This document shows positions 36,048 through 47,772 of a stretch of 64,000 bases of DNA, piece after piece (the first letter of the stretch is position 1; every line of letters begins with the position of its first letter). Below the pieces are notes generated by a model that saw only the letters and a program-made list of their open reading frames with translations, searched no databases and had not been told where the DNA came from. Made by a program: the position numbers and the translations under genes. This DNA comes from Pseudaestuariivita atlantica (lineage in GTDB: Bacteria > Pseudomonadota > Alphaproteobacteria > Rhodobacterales > Rhodobacteraceae), in contig NZ_AQQZ01000002.1 in assembly GCF_001205715.1 (NCBI RefSeq), forward strand, positions 305,501 to 369,500, read 5' to 3'.

Positions 36048-37363
36048 TGAGACGAGTTCTGGCGATCGTGATGCTGGCCTGCCTGTGGGCAGGCGTCGTG
36101 CAGGCCCAGGGTGGCCCGCTGCGGATCGAAATCACCGAAGGCGTGGTGGAGCCTCTACCATTCGCCGCCCCGCCCTTCGTCGCCGAAACGGCGGGCGCGG
36201 CGGATTGGGGCCAGCGCATCGCGCAGGTGGTGGCGGATGATCTGAACGGCACCGGCCTTTTCCGGCAGATCCCGGCAGGGGCCTTCATCAGCCAGATCAC
36301 CAGCTTCGCCGCGCCCGTCGCCTTCGCGGACTGGCGCGCGATCAACGCGCAGGCGCTGATCACGGGCGCGGTGCAGACGGACGGGGCGGGCAACCTTGTC
36401 GTGAAGTTCCGCGTCTACGACGTCTTCGCCGGGACCGAGCTGGGTGCCGGCCTGCAATTCGCGGGCACCGAGGACGGCTGGCGGCGCATGGCGCACAAGG
36501 TGGCCGATGCTGTCTACAGCCGGATCACCGGCGAGGGTGGCTATTTCGACAGCCGGGTGGTGTTCGTGTCCGAAGCCGGGCCCAAGGACAACCGCCGCAA
36601 GCGGCTGGCGATCATGGATTACGATGGGGCCAACGTGCAGTACCTGACGGATTCCAGCGCGCTGGTGCTGGCGCCGCGCTTTTCGCCGACCGGCGACCGG
36701 GTGCTTTATACCAGCTACGAGTCGGGCTTTCCGCGCATCAAGATCCTCGATGTCGGATCGGTCCGGAGCCGCACGCTGGAACAGGGCGACGGCACGATGA
36801 GCTTTGCCCCGCGCTTTGCGCCGGGTGGGCAAAGCGTTGTCTATTCGCTGAGCACCGGCGGTAATACCGACCTCTACCGGCTCGACCTGGCATCCGGTGG
36901 GACCGCGCGGCTGACCTCGGCGCCGGGGATCGAAACCGCGCCGTCCTATTCGCCCGATGGCAGCCGCATCGTGTTCGAAAGCGACCGGTCGGGCACGCAG
37001 CAGCTTTACATCATGCCCGCCGGTGGCGGCGAGGCGCAGCGCATTTCGTTCGGGGAGGGCCGGTATGGCACGCCTGTCTGGTCGCCGCGCGGTGACCTGA
37101 TCGCCTTTACCAAGCAGTCGAAGGGCCGGTTCCATATCGGCGTGATGCGCACCGATGGCAGTGAGGAGCGGTTGCTGACGGCTTCGTTCCTAGATGAAGG
37201 GCCGACATGGGCGCCGAACGGGCGGGTCATCATGTTTGCGCGCGAGACCCAGGGCGCGCAGGGCACGTCATCGCTTTATTCGGTCGACGTGTCGGGGCGG
37301 AACCTCAAGCGGGTGCGCACGCCGGACGGCGCGTCGGACCCCGCGTGGTCGCCGCTGCAGTGA
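36044..37363 (+). CDS. tolB: Tol-Pal system beta-propeller protein TolB
   Basis: A 439-residue periplasmic protein. A signal peptide ([21 protein letters not shown]) precedes a D1 domain (about 24-165) and a six-bladed propeller with repeats such as [39 protein letters not shown] and [14 protein letters not shown]. It contacts Pal and TolA. The ATG overlaps the tolA stop (ATGA). Confidence 0.96.
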   Translation: MMRRVLAIVMLACLWAGVVQAQGGPLRIEITEGVVEPLPFAAPPFVAETAGAADWGQRIAQVVADDLNGTGLFRQIPAGAFISQITSFAAPVAFADWRAINAQALITGAVQTDGAGNLVVKFRVYDVFAGTELGAGLQFAGTEDGWRRMAHKVADAVYSRITGEGGYFDSRVVFVSEAGPKDNRRKRLAIMDYDGANVQYLTDSSALVLAPRFSPTGDRVLYTSYESGFPRIKILDVGSVRSRTLEQGDGTMSFAPRFAPGGQSVVYSLSTGGNTDLYRLDLASGGTARLTSAPGIETAPSYSPDGSRIVFESDRSGTQQLYIMPAGGGEAQRISFGEGRYGTPVWSPRGDLIAFTKQSKGRFHIGVMRTDGSEERLLTASFLDEGPTWAPNGRVIMFARETQGAQGTSSLYSVDVSGRNLKRVRTPDGASDPAWSPLQ

Positions 37364-37474
37364 TCGGCGACGCACCGCACGCCGCCGCGCCCGGCGTTTC
37401 CTTGCGCGGCGGTATGTGCTAACAAGCGACAAAATGCCGGCAAGGCATCACATATTGGCATGAGGGCAGACATC

Positions 37475-37987
37475 ATGACACCGATCAAGGCGATCCTTCT
37501 GAGCGCGGTGGCGCTTTCCGTCGCAGCCTGCGCGAACCCCAACCGGTTCGACAACGAGGTGGACCTGAGCGCGACACGCGCCGCCCCGGCGCCGGTCACC
37601 CCGGTCGGGCCGTCCATCGACTCGCCGGAATACTTCAAGCAATCGGTCGGCGACAGGGTCCTGTTCGCGGTGGACCAGTCCACGCTCAGCCCGGCGGCCA
37701 TGCGCACGCTTGACGCGCAGGCGGCGTGGCTGACCACCAATTCCGACTACATCGCCACGATCGAGGGCCACGCGGACGAACAGGGCACGCGGGAATACAA
37801 CCTCGCCCTTGGCGCGCGCCGGTCGAACGCGGTCAAGGAATACCTCGTGTCGAAAGGTATTCCGGAAGCCCGCCTGAAGGTGGTAACCTACGGCAAGGAA
37901 CGGCCGATCGAGATCTGTTCGGAAGAGGCGTGCTATGCCAAGAACCGGCGCGCGGTCACGATCATCTCGGGCGGCCTGACAAGTTAA
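37475..37987 (+). CDS. pal: Peptidoglycan-associated lipoprotein
   Basis: A 170-residue outer-membrane lipoprotein. The lipobox is LSVAAC (cysteine near residue 19). The OmpA-like domain covers about 55-165, with the peptidoglycan-binding region TIEGHADEQGTREYNLALG and RRSNAVKEYL. It anchors the outer membrane to the wall as part of Tol-Pal. The ATG at 37475 has GAGGGCAG upstream; an in-frame ATG at 37460 is the alternative. Confidence 0.95.
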   Translation: MTPIKAILLSAVALSVAACANPNRFDNEVDLSATRAAPAPVTPVGPSIDSPEYFKQSVGDRVLFAVDQSTLSPAAMRTLDAQAAWLTTNSDYIATIEGHADEQGTREYNLALGARRSNAVKEYLVSKGIPEARLKVVTYGKERPIEICSEEACYAKNRRAVTIISGGLTS

Positions 37988-38022
37988 GAGGCGCCTGCCC
38001 CGGGCAGGGTTCGGGGGAATTG

Positions 38023-38832
38023 ATGCGTTTCATCCTTGTTGTCGTTCTGGCCCTGGCCGGTGCCCCGTCTTTCGCGCAGGACCAGACGTTGGCGGATATC
38101 CGTCAGCAGCTGACGATGCTTGCGGTCGAGATCCAGAAGCTCAAACGCGAATTGTCCACCACCGGCGTCCAGGACGTGACGGTGCAGGGATCGGTGCTGG
38201 ACCGGCTCGACGCGCTGGAAGTGGAAATGCAGCGCCTGACGGCCAAGACCGAGCAGCTGGAATTCCGCATCGGTCGCGTCGTGAAGGACGGCACCAACCG
38301 CATCGGCGACCTCGAATTCCGGCTGGTCGAGCTGGAGGGCGGTGACGTGAGCCAGCTGGGCGAGACCTCGACCCTCGGGGGCGCGGACCTTGCCGCCGTC
38401 GCCCCGGAAGCGCCGCAACCGGTGCAGGTGCCGGACGGCACGCAGCTTGCGGTCGGGGAAAAGCGCGATTTCGACGCCGCGCTGTCCTCGCTGGAGGCGG
38501 GCCGGTTCGCGCAGGCGGCAGATGCCTTCCGCGCCTTCCGGCAGGCTTATCCCGGTTCACCTTTCGAGCCGCAGGCGCTGATGGGGCTTGGCAAGGCGCT
38601 GGACGGGCAGGGCGACACGCGCAGCGCGGCGCGCGCGTGGCTCGACAGCTATTCCGGGTATCCGCAAAGCCCGGTCGCGGCCGAGGCGCTTTTCCGCGTG
38701 GGCGAGGCGCTGGGCCGGCTCGACAAGCCGCGCGAGGCCTGCGTGACGCTGGGCGAGGTCGCGGTGCGCTTTCCCGGCGACCCTTTCGTCACAGAAGCCG
38801 AGGCCGCGCGGACGGCGCTTGGCTGTTCCTGA
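38023..38832 (+). CDS. cpoB: Cell division coordinator CpoB (YbgF)
   Basis: A 269-residue periplasmic protein with a signal peptide (MRFILVVVLALAGAPSFA), a coiled-coil trimerisation region (about 25-110, QLTMLAVEIQKLKRELS and RLDALEVEMQRLTAKTEQLE), and C-terminal tetratricopeptide repeats (from about 148) such as FAQAADAFRAFRQAYPGSPF. It coordinates Tol-Pal constriction with wall synthesis in other bacteria. The GGGGGAATTG site precedes the start. It ends the Tol-Pal run. Confidence 0.92.
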   Translation: MRFILVVVLALAGAPSFAQDQTLADIRQQLTMLAVEIQKLKRELSTTGVQDVTVQGSVLDRLDALEVEMQRLTAKTEQLEFRIGRVVKDGTNRIGDLEFRLVELEGGDVSQLGETSTLGGADLAAVAPEAPQPVQVPDGTQLAVGEKRDFDAALSSLEAGRFAQAADAFRAFRQAYPGSPFEPQALMGLGKALDGQGDTRSAARAWLDSYSGYPQSPVAAEALFRVGEALGRLDKPREACVTLGEVAVRFPGDPFVTEAEAARTALGCS

Positions 38833-38861
38833 CGTCGCGCGGGTGGCCGGCGATGGGGAAT

Positions 38862-38884
38862 TACATATTTGAAAAGAGAAGAAG
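38862..38884 (+). repeat. Recurrent intergenic motif, copy 3 (at the tilS start)
   Basis: TACATATTTGAAAAGAGAAG plus AAG: the same TATTTGAAA-N-GAGAAGAAG core as the copies at 5386, 7869 and 44981. A candidate tilS start codon (TTG, 38869) lies inside it. Confidence 0.55.
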
Positions 38885-40269
38885 CCCATACCCGGTGTGA
38901 TCCTGACCTGCCGCAGCGCTTTGCGGACAGGATGGGGCACCTGTTGGGCCCGGAGTTCCCGTCGGACATCGCTTTGGCCGTATCGGGCGGGTCGGATTCC
39001 ATGGCGATGCTGCTACTGGCGCATGGCTGGGCGCGTCACATGGGCGTGCGGTTATGGGTGGTGACGGTGGATCACGGGCTCAGACCCGAGGCGGCGGACG
39101 AGGCGGCCTTTGTGAAGACCGAATGCGCTGCGCTGGGGTTGGCGCACACGACGCTGCGCTGGCGTTGGGACGGTAAGGGAAATCTTCAGGCGGCGGCGCG
39201 GGAGGCGCGGATCGACCTGATCGGGCGCTGGGCAGGCGCGATCCGTCATGTGCTGTTCGCCCACACGCAGGATGACGTGGCCGAGACGTTCCTGATGCGG
39301 CTGGCGCGGGGATCGGGCGTCGAAGGATTGGCCGCGATGGCGGCGATCGGTGACGTGCCTCGTTCGATTGGGGCGAACGATTTGCCGGATGCGGATATTG
39401 ATGGTCCGGTTCCACTGCGCGCCGAGACACTGCACTACGGCGAAGCCGGTCGGTCGATCAACGTCACGCCGCCCAGTCTGACCCGCGTGCGGCCCTTGCT
39501 GGAAGAGCCGCGCGAAGGGCTGCGGGGCTACCTGCGGTTCCACAAGACGAGGTGGGTGGAAGACCCGTCGAACGAGGACCCGGCTTTTGACCGCGTGCGG
39601 GTGCGGGCGGCGATGGAGGGGCTTGGGATTCCGGCACAGCGTCTTGCGGGCACGGCCCGGCGCATGTCGCGGGCGCGGGAGGCGCTTTTCGCGCGGGCCG
39701 AAGCTGCCGCGCGGGACGTCGTGAGCGGATGGGATGGCTCAGGCGACGTGGTGTTTGACCGGACGCGTCTTGCATCGCTGGAGCCCGAGACCGGTTTGCG
39801 CCTGATGGCAGAGGCCGTGCGGTATGTCTCCTCCACGCCCTACAAACCGCGCGCATCGGCGCTGGAGGATGCTCTGGCCCGTGCAACGGATGGTGGGCGC
39901 ATGACGCTGCAGGGTTGCCTTGTGACTGCGGAGGCGGAGGTTCTGCGCGTCTGTCGCGAATACGCAGCCGTGGCTGACATGCGCGTGCCGTTCAATTCGT
40001 CGCCCTGGGACCAGCGCTGGTGGTCCTTGCCCAAGCCGGAGTTCGAGGGGTTGGACATCGCCGCATTGGGCGAGCAGGGAGCGGCGCAGCTTGAGGGAAG
40101 GCCGGCGGGCACGCCCTTTTACGCGTTGATCGCGCGGCCTGCGGTCTTTGACGGTGCGCGGCTGGTTGCCTTTGCACCGGCCGGGTTCGGCTCGCCATAT
40201 TCGTGCAAGCTGAACCCCCCGGGTGGCTCCTTTGCCGCAGGGTGGGTGCCATTGAAGCGCCGCAGTTGA
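38869..40269 (+). CDS. tilS: tRNA(Ile)-lysidine synthase
   Basis: An up to 466-residue enzyme that attaches lysine to C34 of the tRNA(Ile) reading AUA. The PP-loop motif is LAVSGGSDSMAMLLLAHGWA (about 37-56). Further conserved blocks are VVTVDHGLR, FAHTQDDVAETFLMRLARGSG and the TR-VRPLLE / WVEDPSNEDPAFDRVRVR segments. The start is uncertain: a TTG at 38869, inside the recurrent motif, gives family-like N-terminal residues, and the first ATG is at 38932 (445 residues). Neither has a strong ribosome site. ftsH follows, as is common. Confidence 0.9.
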   Translation: MKREEAHTRCDPDLPQRFADRMGHLLGPEFPSDIALAVSGGSDSMAMLLLAHGWARHMGVRLWVVTVDHGLRPEAADEAAFVKTECAALGLAHTTLRWRWDGKGNLQAAAREARIDLIGRWAGAIRHVLFAHTQDDVAETFLMRLARGSGVEGLAAMAAIGDVPRSIGANDLPDADIDGPVPLRAETLHYGEAGRSINVTPPSLTRVRPLLEEPREGLRGYLRFHKTRWVEDPSNEDPAFDRVRVRAAMEGLGIPAQRLAGTARRMSRAREALFARAEAAARDVVSGWDGSGDVVFDRTRLASLEPETGLRLMAEAVRYVSSTPYKPRASALEDALARATDGGRMTLQGCLVTAEAEVLRVCREYAAVADMRVPFNSSPWDQRWWSLPKPEFEGLDIAALGEQGAAQLEGRPAGTPFYALIARPAVFDGARLVAFAPAGFGSPYSCKLNPPGGSFAAGWVPLKRRS

Positions 40270-40335
40270 TCGCTATTTAAGACGTAACCCTCATGTGGTA
40301 GGCCACGCGGCACCACGTCTGACCGGAGAATTTCC

Positions 40336-42255
<1,920 letters not shown>

Positions 42256-42260
42256 GGCAA

Positions 42261-42281
42261 GGTGGGTGGAAACCACCTACC
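42261..42281. repeat. Imperfect inverted repeat after ftsH
   Basis: GGTGGGTGG-AAA-CCACCTACC, a 9-bp stem with one G-U pair, five bases after the ftsH stop. It resembles the GGTGSGTGA palindromes at 41 and 17864 but lacks their TGA...TCA centre, so family membership is uncertain. Confidence 0.5.
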
Positions 42282-42296
42282 TTTCGTGAGTTTTGC

Positions 42297-42328
42297 AACG
42301 GCCCGCTGAATTCCGGTGGGCCGTTTGC
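42297..42328 (+). terminator. Likely terminator of ftsH
   Basis: Stem AACGGCCC / GGGCCGTT with a 13-base loop, followed by TGCGTTT. Located 42 bases after the ftsH stop. Confidence 0.6.
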
Positions 42329-42470
42329 GTTTGGGATGCCCGGCAGGTTGAATGGTGCGATCACTGGACGTTCCATTCGTCTCGAATTCTGTGTCCAATC
42401 ATCACGAAGTGTCATTTCCGGTTTGTGCCGCCCACGGGTAATGCTGCCGGAAACAGACCGGAGAGAGCAC

Positions 42471-43052
42471 ATGCCTGCCTTGAAACCGACCGACTGGAGC
42501 GCCGAGATCGTCTGGCTGGGATCGCTGGTGAGCGAGGACCGCAAGGTGATGCTGGGCGAGGAGCGCGAGGCGCTGGACCTGACGTTCGAAGGTGTCGAGG
42601 GCGAGTGCCATGCGGGGCTGACGCGCCCGTCGTGCAGCCGGGTGACGTCGCAATATCCCAAGGGCACGCCGATCCGGAACGAGCGGCAGGTGTCGATTGT
42701 CAGTGCCGAGGAGCTGGACGAGATTGCCACCAAGCTGGGTCTGGAGAGAATTGATCCTGCGCGGTTGGGCGCGACCATCGTGGTGCGGGGCATCCCGGAT
42801 TTCACCCATATCCCGCCGTCGTCGCGGTTGCAGGCGCCCTCCGGTGCGACGGTCTGCGTGGATATGGAAAACCGCCCCTGCCAGTTTCCCGCGAAGTCGA
42901 TCGAGGCGGAGCATCCCGGCCAGGGCACCGGGTTCAAGACCGCCGCCAAGGGCAAGCGCGGGGTCACGGCGTGGGTCGCGGCGGAGGGGCGGATCGCGGT
43001 TGGCGACACCCTGACGCTGCATGTTCCCGATCAACGCGCATGGTCCCCCTGA
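42471..43052 (+). CDS. MOSC domain protein
   Basis: A 193-residue stand-alone MOSC domain protein, the fold shared by molybdenum cofactor sulfurase C-termini and YiiM-type enzymes. Seen here are EGVEGECHAGLTRPSCSR and the segments GIPDFTHIPPSSRLQAPSGA and NRPCQFPAKSI (cysteine about residue 144), where these proteins usually hold the sulphur-carrying cysteine. It may handle sulphur for molybdenum enzymes such as the cox-like hydroxylase at 5-8 kb, but that is inference. The start at 42471 has GAGAGAG upstream; the frame is open further. Confidence 0.82.
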   Translation: MPALKPTDWSAEIVWLGSLVSEDRKVMLGEEREALDLTFEGVEGECHAGLTRPSCSRVTSQYPKGTPIRNERQVSIVSAEELDEIATKLGLERIDPARLGATIVVRGIPDFTHIPPSSRLQAPSGATVCVDMENRPCQFPAKSIEAEHPGQGTGFKTAAKGKRGVTAWVAAEGRIAVGDTLTLHVPDQRAWSP

Positions 43053-43195
43053 GGCGACACGGGTTTCCTATCGGAGACGGAGGAGAGCCGCGCGCGACGG
43101 TTCCGGTGAAGGAAATGTCGGAATCGCCCTGCCAGAATGTCGCAACCCGTGAATAACGTCGTGCGCAATTGCATACGAACGCAACGGGGAACCTC

Positions 43196-44872
43196 ATGGC
43201 CTACAAATCCGATATCGAGATCGCGCGCGAAGCGCAGAAGAAGCCGATCCAGGAGATCGGGGCCAAGATCGGCATCGATGGCGAGGCCTTGCTGCCCTAT
43301 GGCCACGACAAGGCGAAGGTGAGCCAGGACTTCATCAACTCGGTCCAGTCGAAGAAGAACGGCAAGCTGATCCTCGTGACCGCGATCAACCCCACGCCCG
43401 CGGGTGAGGGCAAGACCACGACGACCGTGGGTCTGGGTGACGGTCTGAACCGGATCGGCAAGAACGCGATGGTCTGTATCCGCGAGGCGTCGCTGGGCCC
43501 GAATTTCGGCATGAAGGGCGGGGCCGCGGGTGGCGGCATGGCGCAGGTCGTGCCGATGGAGGAGATGAACCTCCACTTCACCGGCGACTTCCACGCGATC
43601 ACCTCCGCGCACTCGCTGCTGTCGGCGATGATCGACAACCACATCTACTGGGGCAACGAGCTGGAAATCGACGTGCGCCGGGTGCAGTGGCGCCGCGTGG
43701 TCGACATGAACGACCGGGCGCTGCGCCAGATCACCTGTTCTTTGGGTGGTGTGGCCAACGGTTTCCCGCGCGAGGCAGGGTTCGACATCACCGTGGCGTC
43801 CGAGGTCATGGCGATCCTGTGCCTGGCGAAGGACCTCGAAGACCTGCAGAAGCGCCTGGGCGACATGATCGTGGCCTACCGCCGCGACCGCTCCCCCGTC
43901 TACTGCCGCGACATCAAGGCCGATGGCGCGATGACGGTGCTGTTGAAGGACGCGATGCAGCCGAACCTCGTGCAGACGCTGGAGAACAACCCGGCCTTCG
44001 TGCACGGCGGCCCGTTCGCGAATATCGCGCATGGCTGCAACTCGGTCATCGCGACGACGACCGCGCTGAAGCTGGCGGATTACGTGGTGACCGAAGCGGG
44101 CTTTGGCGCCGATCTGGGCGCCGAGAAGTTCCTCAACATCAAGTGCCGCAAGGCCGGCCTGAGCCCCGACGCGGTGGTGCTGGTCGCAACGGTGCGGGCG
44201 ATGAAGATGAACGGCGGCGTGGCCAAGGCCGATCTGGGCGACGAGAACGTGGATGCTGTCAAGAAGGGCTGCCCGAACCTTGGGCGTCACATCGAGAACC
44301 TGAAATCCTTCGGTGTGCCGGTGGTCGTTGCGATCAACCACTTCGTGACCGACACCGATGCCGAGGTGCAGGCGGTGAAGGATTACGTGACCGAGCACGG
44401 GTCCGAAGCGATCGTGTCGCGGCACTGGGAACTGGGCTCGGAAGGGTCGGCCGACCTCGCGATGCGGGTGGCGGAGATCGCGGACAGCGGGAAGTCGCAA
44501 TTCTCGCCCATCTATCCCGATGACATGAGCCTGTTCGAGAAGATCGAGACCATCGCCAAGCGCATCTACCGCGCGGACGAGGTGCTGGCCGACAAGAAGA
44601 TCCGCGACCAGCTGAAGCTGTGGGAAGAGCAGGGATACGGCAACCTGCCGGTCTGCATGGCGAAGACGCAGTATTCCTTCTCGACCGATCCGAACCTGCG
44701 CGGCGCGCCGACGGGCCATTCGGTCCCGGTGCGCGAGGTTCGCCTGTCGGCCGGTGCCGGGTTCGTGGTCGTCGTCTGCGGCGAGATCATGACGATGCCG
44801 GGCCTGCCGCGGCATCCGGCGGCGGAATCGATCATGCTGAACGCGGACGGGCAGATCGAAGGTCTGTTCTGA
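43196..44872 (+). CDS. fhs: Formate-tetrahydrofolate ligase
   Basis: A 558-residue ATP-dependent ligase giving 10-formyl-tetrahydrofolate. The P-loop is [20 protein letters not shown] (about 66-85); [20 protein letters not shown] and [18 protein letters not shown] are conserved blocks in the family. The start at 43196 follows AACGGGGAACCTC. The product feeds Fmt and purine synthesis. It lies upstream of folD on the same strand with a 142-bp gap containing a stem-loop and the recurrent motif. Confidence 0.96.
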   Translation: MAYKSDIEIAREAQKKPIQEIGAKIGIDGEALLPYGHDKAKVSQDFINSVQSKKNGKLILVTAINPTPAGEGKTTTTVGLGDGLNRIGKNAMVCIREASLGPNFGMKGGAAGGGMAQVVPMEEMNLHFTGDFHAITSAHSLLSAMIDNHIYWGNELEIDVRRVQWRRVVDMNDRALRQITCSLGGVANGFPREAGFDITVASEVMAILCLAKDLEDLQKRLGDMIVAYRRDRSPVYCRDIKADGAMTVLLKDAMQPNLVQTLENNPAFVHGGPFANIAHGCNSVIATTTALKLADYVVTEAGFGADLGAEKFLNIKCRKAGLSPDAVVLVATVRAMKMNGGVAKADLGDENVDAVKKGCPNLGRHIENLKSFGVPVVVAINHFVTDTDAEVQAVKDYVTEHGSEAIVSRHWELGSEGSADLAMRVAEIADSGKSQFSPIYPDDMSLFEKIETIAKRIYRADEVLADKKIRDQLKLWEEQGYGNLPVCMAKTQYSFSTDPNLRGAPTGHSVPVREVRLSAGAGFVVVVCGEIMTMPGLPRHPAAESIMLNADGQIEGLF

Positions 44873-44980
44873 TGTGAGACGGCGGGCGGACGCGCGTCTG
44901 CGACGACGCCCCGCCCACCGTCCCGCGAGGCGCGACGATCCGATCTGTCGCGCGGGCCGAGGGTCAGGGAGCCTCCGGCG

Positions 44981-45003
44981 GACATATTTTGAAAGAGAAG
45001 AAG
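44981..45003 (+). repeat. Recurrent intergenic motif, copy 4 (upstream of folD)
   Basis: GACATATTTTGAAAGAGAAG plus AAG, 11 bases before the folD ATG; the purine-rich end may contribute to the ribosome site. The flanking CTCCGGCGGA replaces the G/C stem seen before coxL and coxM. Confidence 0.6.
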
Positions 45004-45014
45004 CGAGGGACATC

Positions 45015-45917
45015 ATGGCGGCCACGGTGATCGACGGGAAAGCGTTCGCGGCGAATGTGCGCGAGAAGGTGGCGGGCCACGTGTCGCGGCTGAAGGCGGA
45101 TCACGGGATCACGCCGGGGCTGGCGGTGGTGCTGGTGGGCGAGGACCCGGCCAGCGAGGTCTACGTGCGCAACAAGGGCAAGCAGACGGTCGAGGTCGGC
45201 ATGGCGTCTTTCGAGCACAAGCTGGATGCCTCGACCACGCAGGAGGAGTTGCTGGCGCTGATCGACCGGCTGAACAACGATCCCAGCGTGCACGGCATCC
45301 TGTGCCAGTTGCCGGTGCCGGATCACATCGATGGCGATACGATCATCAACGCGATTGATCCGGCGAAGGATGTGGACGGGTTCCATATCTCGAACGTGGG
45401 GTTGCTCGGGACCGGGCAGAAGTCGATGGTGCCGTGCACGCCGCTGGGCTGCCTGATGATGCTGCGGGATCATCACGGGAGCCTGTCGGGCATGGATGCC
45501 GTCGTGATCGGGCGGTCGAACATCGTGGGCAAGCCGATGGCGCAGTTGTTGCTGGGGGATAGCTGCACCGTGACGATCGCGCATTCGCGGACCAAGGACC
45601 TCCCCGGGACGGTGCGGAGGGCAGATATCGTCGTGGCCGCCGTGGGGCGGCCCGAGATGGTCCCCGGCGACTGGATCAAGCCCGGTGCGACGGTGATCGA
45701 CGTGGGCATCAACCGGATCCCCGCGCCCGAGAAGGGTGAGGGCAAGATGAAGCTGGTGGGCGATTGCGATTACGCGTCCTGTGCCGAGGTGGCGGGAGCG
45801 ATCACGCCGGTGCCGGGTGGCGTGGGGCCGATGACGATTGCCTGTCTGCTGGCCAATACCGTCACCGCCTGCTGCCGCGCCAACGGTCTCGAAGAACCCG
45901 AGGGCCTGACCGCCTGA
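45015..45917 (+). CDS. folD: Bifunctional methylene-tetrahydrofolate dehydrogenase/cyclohydrolase
   Basis: A 300-residue FolD that interconverts 5,10-methylene- and 10-formyl-tetrahydrofolate. Conserved parts are the catalytic lysine segment [55 protein letters not shown] for NADP, and [13 protein letters not shown]. Start ATG 45015, after GAGGGACATC. With fhs it gives the complete formate-to-methylene branch of one-carbon metabolism. Confidence 0.96.
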   Translation: MAATVIDGKAFAANVREKVAGHVSRLKADHGITPGLAVVLVGEDPASEVYVRNKGKQTVEVGMASFEHKLDASTTQEELLALIDRLNNDPSVHGILCQLPVPDHIDGDTIINAIDPAKDVDGFHISNVGLLGTGQKSMVPCTPLGCLMMLRDHHGSLSGMDAVVIGRSNIVGKPMAQLLLGDSCTVTIAHSRTKDLPGTVRRADIVVAAVGRPEMVPGDWIKPGATVIDVGINRIPAPEKGEGKMKLVGDCDYASCAEVAGAITPVPGGVGPMTIACLLANTVTACCRANGLEEPEGLTA

Positions 45918-45978
45918 GTGCGGGCTTGACCTGTGGCGCCCGCGCGTCATCCTTGGGGTGACCGCACGGGAGGACGTC

Positions 45979-46614
45979 ATGGGCAAGGTTCGGACCTATC
46001 GGGGCACGTCGATCGAGATCGATTTCGACATGGCGCGCTGCATCCATGCGCGGAACTGTTTCCTGAAACTGCCGCAGGTGTTCGACCCGTCGCGGAAGCC
46101 ATGGGTGGCGCCTGACGCGGCGCCCGCGGAAGAGGTGGCCGCGATGATCCGGACCTGTCCGTCGGGCGCGCTGACGTTCCGGCGCTTGGATGGCGGTCAG
46201 GAGGAAGCGCCGACGCCGATCAATCGCGTGGCGGTGCTGGAGAACGGGCCCATCGCGTTGCAGGGTGATCTTGACGTCGAAGGTGAGCGTATGACGCGGG
46301 CGACGCTGTGCCGGTGCGGCAAGTCGGGCAACAAGCCCTTTTGCGACTACGCGCATGTGGATGCCGGGTTCGAGGCGACCGGGGAGCCGTCGAGCGATGC
46401 GGCGAAGGACAAGGATTTGCCGGCCGGTGCGTTGAAGGTGGCGCGCATCCCCGATGGTCCGCTGAAAATGGAAGGGCCGGTGGAGGTGACGACGGGTACC
46501 GGGCATCGGCTGGCGCGGATGGAGCGGGCGTTCCTGTGCCGCTGTGGTGCGTCGAAGAACAAGCCCTTCTGCGACGGGTCGCACAAGGAAATCGGGTTCA
46601 GCGACCCGGCCTAG
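45979..46614 (+). CDS. Ferredoxin-like plus double CDGSH iron-sulfur protein
   Basis: A 211-residue protein. The N-terminal domain (about 1-65) is a divergent mono-cluster ferredoxin (CIHARNC ... TCPSGAL). Two CDGSH-type motifs follow: CRCGKSGNKPFCDYAH (about 112-127) and CRCGASKNKPFCDGSH (about 189-204), each expected to bind one redox-active, pH-sensitive [2Fe-2S] cluster through three Cys and one His. Proteins with this layout occur in many bacteria with no set function; iron-sulfur transfer or redox sensing is likely. It is convergent with the PaaI-type gene, with stops overlapping by four bases. Confidence 0.88.
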   Translation: MGKVRTYRGTSIEIDFDMARCIHARNCFLKLPQVFDPSRKPWVAPDAAPAEEVAAMIRTCPSGALTFRRLDGGQEEAPTPINRVAVLENGPIALQGDLDVEGERMTRATLCRCGKSGNKPFCDYAHVDAGFEATGEPSSDAAKDKDLPAGALKVARIPDGPLKMEGPVEVTTGTGHRLARMERAFLCRCGASKNKPFCDGSHKEIGFSDPA

Positions 46615-47021
46615 ACCGGGATCATCGTGCCCTGCGCGATGGCGATATGGCGGCGGGTGCCGTCCGTTTCGGCGAAGACATCCGATTGCACGATGACGAG
46701 GCGTCGGCCGGGTTTGATCACGCGGCCTTCGGCGATCAGGCGGTCGCCCGAGGCGGGGGCGAGCAGGTTGATCTTCATCTCCGCCGTCAGCACCTCGGCC
46801 TCGGCATCCATGAGCGTGAGCGCGGCATAGCCCGCGGCGCTGTCGGCGATGGCAAAGGTCAGGGCCGCGTGGCCGTGTCCGTGTTGCTGTTTCGCCAGGT
46901 CGAGGATCGGTGCGGTGATGGTGACCGTGCCATCCGCGATCGTGTCGAGTGTCGCGCCGAGGGTGGTTATCAGCGATTGGCGGGCGAAGCTGTCGCGGAT
47001 CTTGCGGGCGATATCAGGCAT
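46611..47021 (-). CDS. PaaI-family thioesterase
   Basis: A 136-residue hot-dog thioesterase. The active-site region reads KQQHGHGHAALTFAIADSAAGYAALTL (about 43-70), with an aspartate near the start of the central helix. It likely hydrolyses an acyl- or aryl-CoA. It overlaps the end of pdeM by eight bases and so is in the Lhr-PdeM operon, where its role is unclear. Confidence 0.85.
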   Translation of the reverse strand: MPDIARKIRDSFARQSLITTLGATLDTIADGTVTITAPILDLAKQQHGHGHAALTFAIADSAAGYAALTLMDAEAEVLTAEMKINLLAPASGDRLIAEGRVIKPGRRLVIVQSDVFAETDGTRRHIAIAQGTMIPV

Positions 47022-47685
47022 CGAGGTACCGGGGCATCGGGAAGGCGCGGGCGCTTGGACCGGTCAGAATCGCCTGCGCGTCGGGTGCCATCAGGCGTGA
47101 CAGGGTCAGGTCATCGGTGCGCAACCCGCCGGTATAGGTGCCGTAGGCGGGCAGGATGACGCGGTGGGCATCGACGAGGAAACAGGCGCGCGTGACGGTG
47201 CGGGCGCGCGTGCGGATCGCGGCCTTGGGGTGGTAATGACCTGATATTTCGCCCTTATCCGCGGTCGCGATGTGGCGGAAGCTCAGCGGGCCCGCGCGGT
47301 ATTCCGCCTTGTGCTGGCCGCCAAGGTCGAGCGGGCCGGGATCGTGGTTTCCCTCGATCCAGATCCACGTGCGCCCCGCCATCAGCGGCGTGAGGCGGGC
47401 GAGGTGATCGGGCGTGAAGGCATCGCGCGCGGCGAGGTCGTCGAAACTGTCACCAAGGCAGATCACGGAGGCGGGGTTGGTGGCCGCGATGTCGGCTTCG
47501 AGCCGGGCCAGGGTTTCGGCGATCTCGTACGGGGGCAGCATGATGCCGGACCGGCGGGCGTGGCGGTCGGACTTGCCGAAATGCAGGTCGGAGACGGTGA
47601 GAATCCGCGCCTCCGCCCACCAGAGCGCGCCGGAGGGCCGCGCGGTGAGGGTGGTGCCGTGGAAGGGAAAGTCGTGGCTGCTCAT
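47014..47685 (-). CDS. pdeM: Ligase-associated DNA repair endonuclease PdeM
   Basis: A 223-residue calcineurin-like phosphoesterase. The metal-binding motifs are in order: DLHFGK, GDSFDD, GNHDPG and GHYHP. PdeM enzymes are found with a DEXH helicase and usually with an ATP-dependent DNA ligase and an exonuclease. Here the helicase is upstream but no ligase or exonuclease is in the window. The start at 47685 (MSSHDFPFHG) was chosen over 47721. Confidence 0.9.
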   Translation of the reverse strand: MSSHDFPFHGTTLTARPSGALWWAEARILTVSDLHFGKSDRHARRSGIMLPPYEIAETLARLEADIAATNPASVICLGDSFDDLAARDAFTPDHLARLTPLMAGRTWIWIEGNHDPGPLDLGGQHKAEYRAGPLSFRHIATADKGEISGHYHPKAAIRTRARTVTRACFLVDAHRVILPAYGTYTGGLRTDDLTLSRLMAPDAQAILTGPSARAFPMPRYLDA

Positions 47686-47772
47686 GTCTGGGACAAAACA
47701 GGAACTTTGCCTTTTGTGCAAGATGCTCGCCGCGCCCTGGCGCGCGCGTCTCGCTATGACCGAGGGACAGTG

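Noticed and set aside
44930-44953. Stem GCGCGAC / GTCGCGC after fhs as a terminator
   Set aside because: Only seven base pairs with a 10-base loop and no T-run; chance stems of this size are common in such GC-rich sequence.
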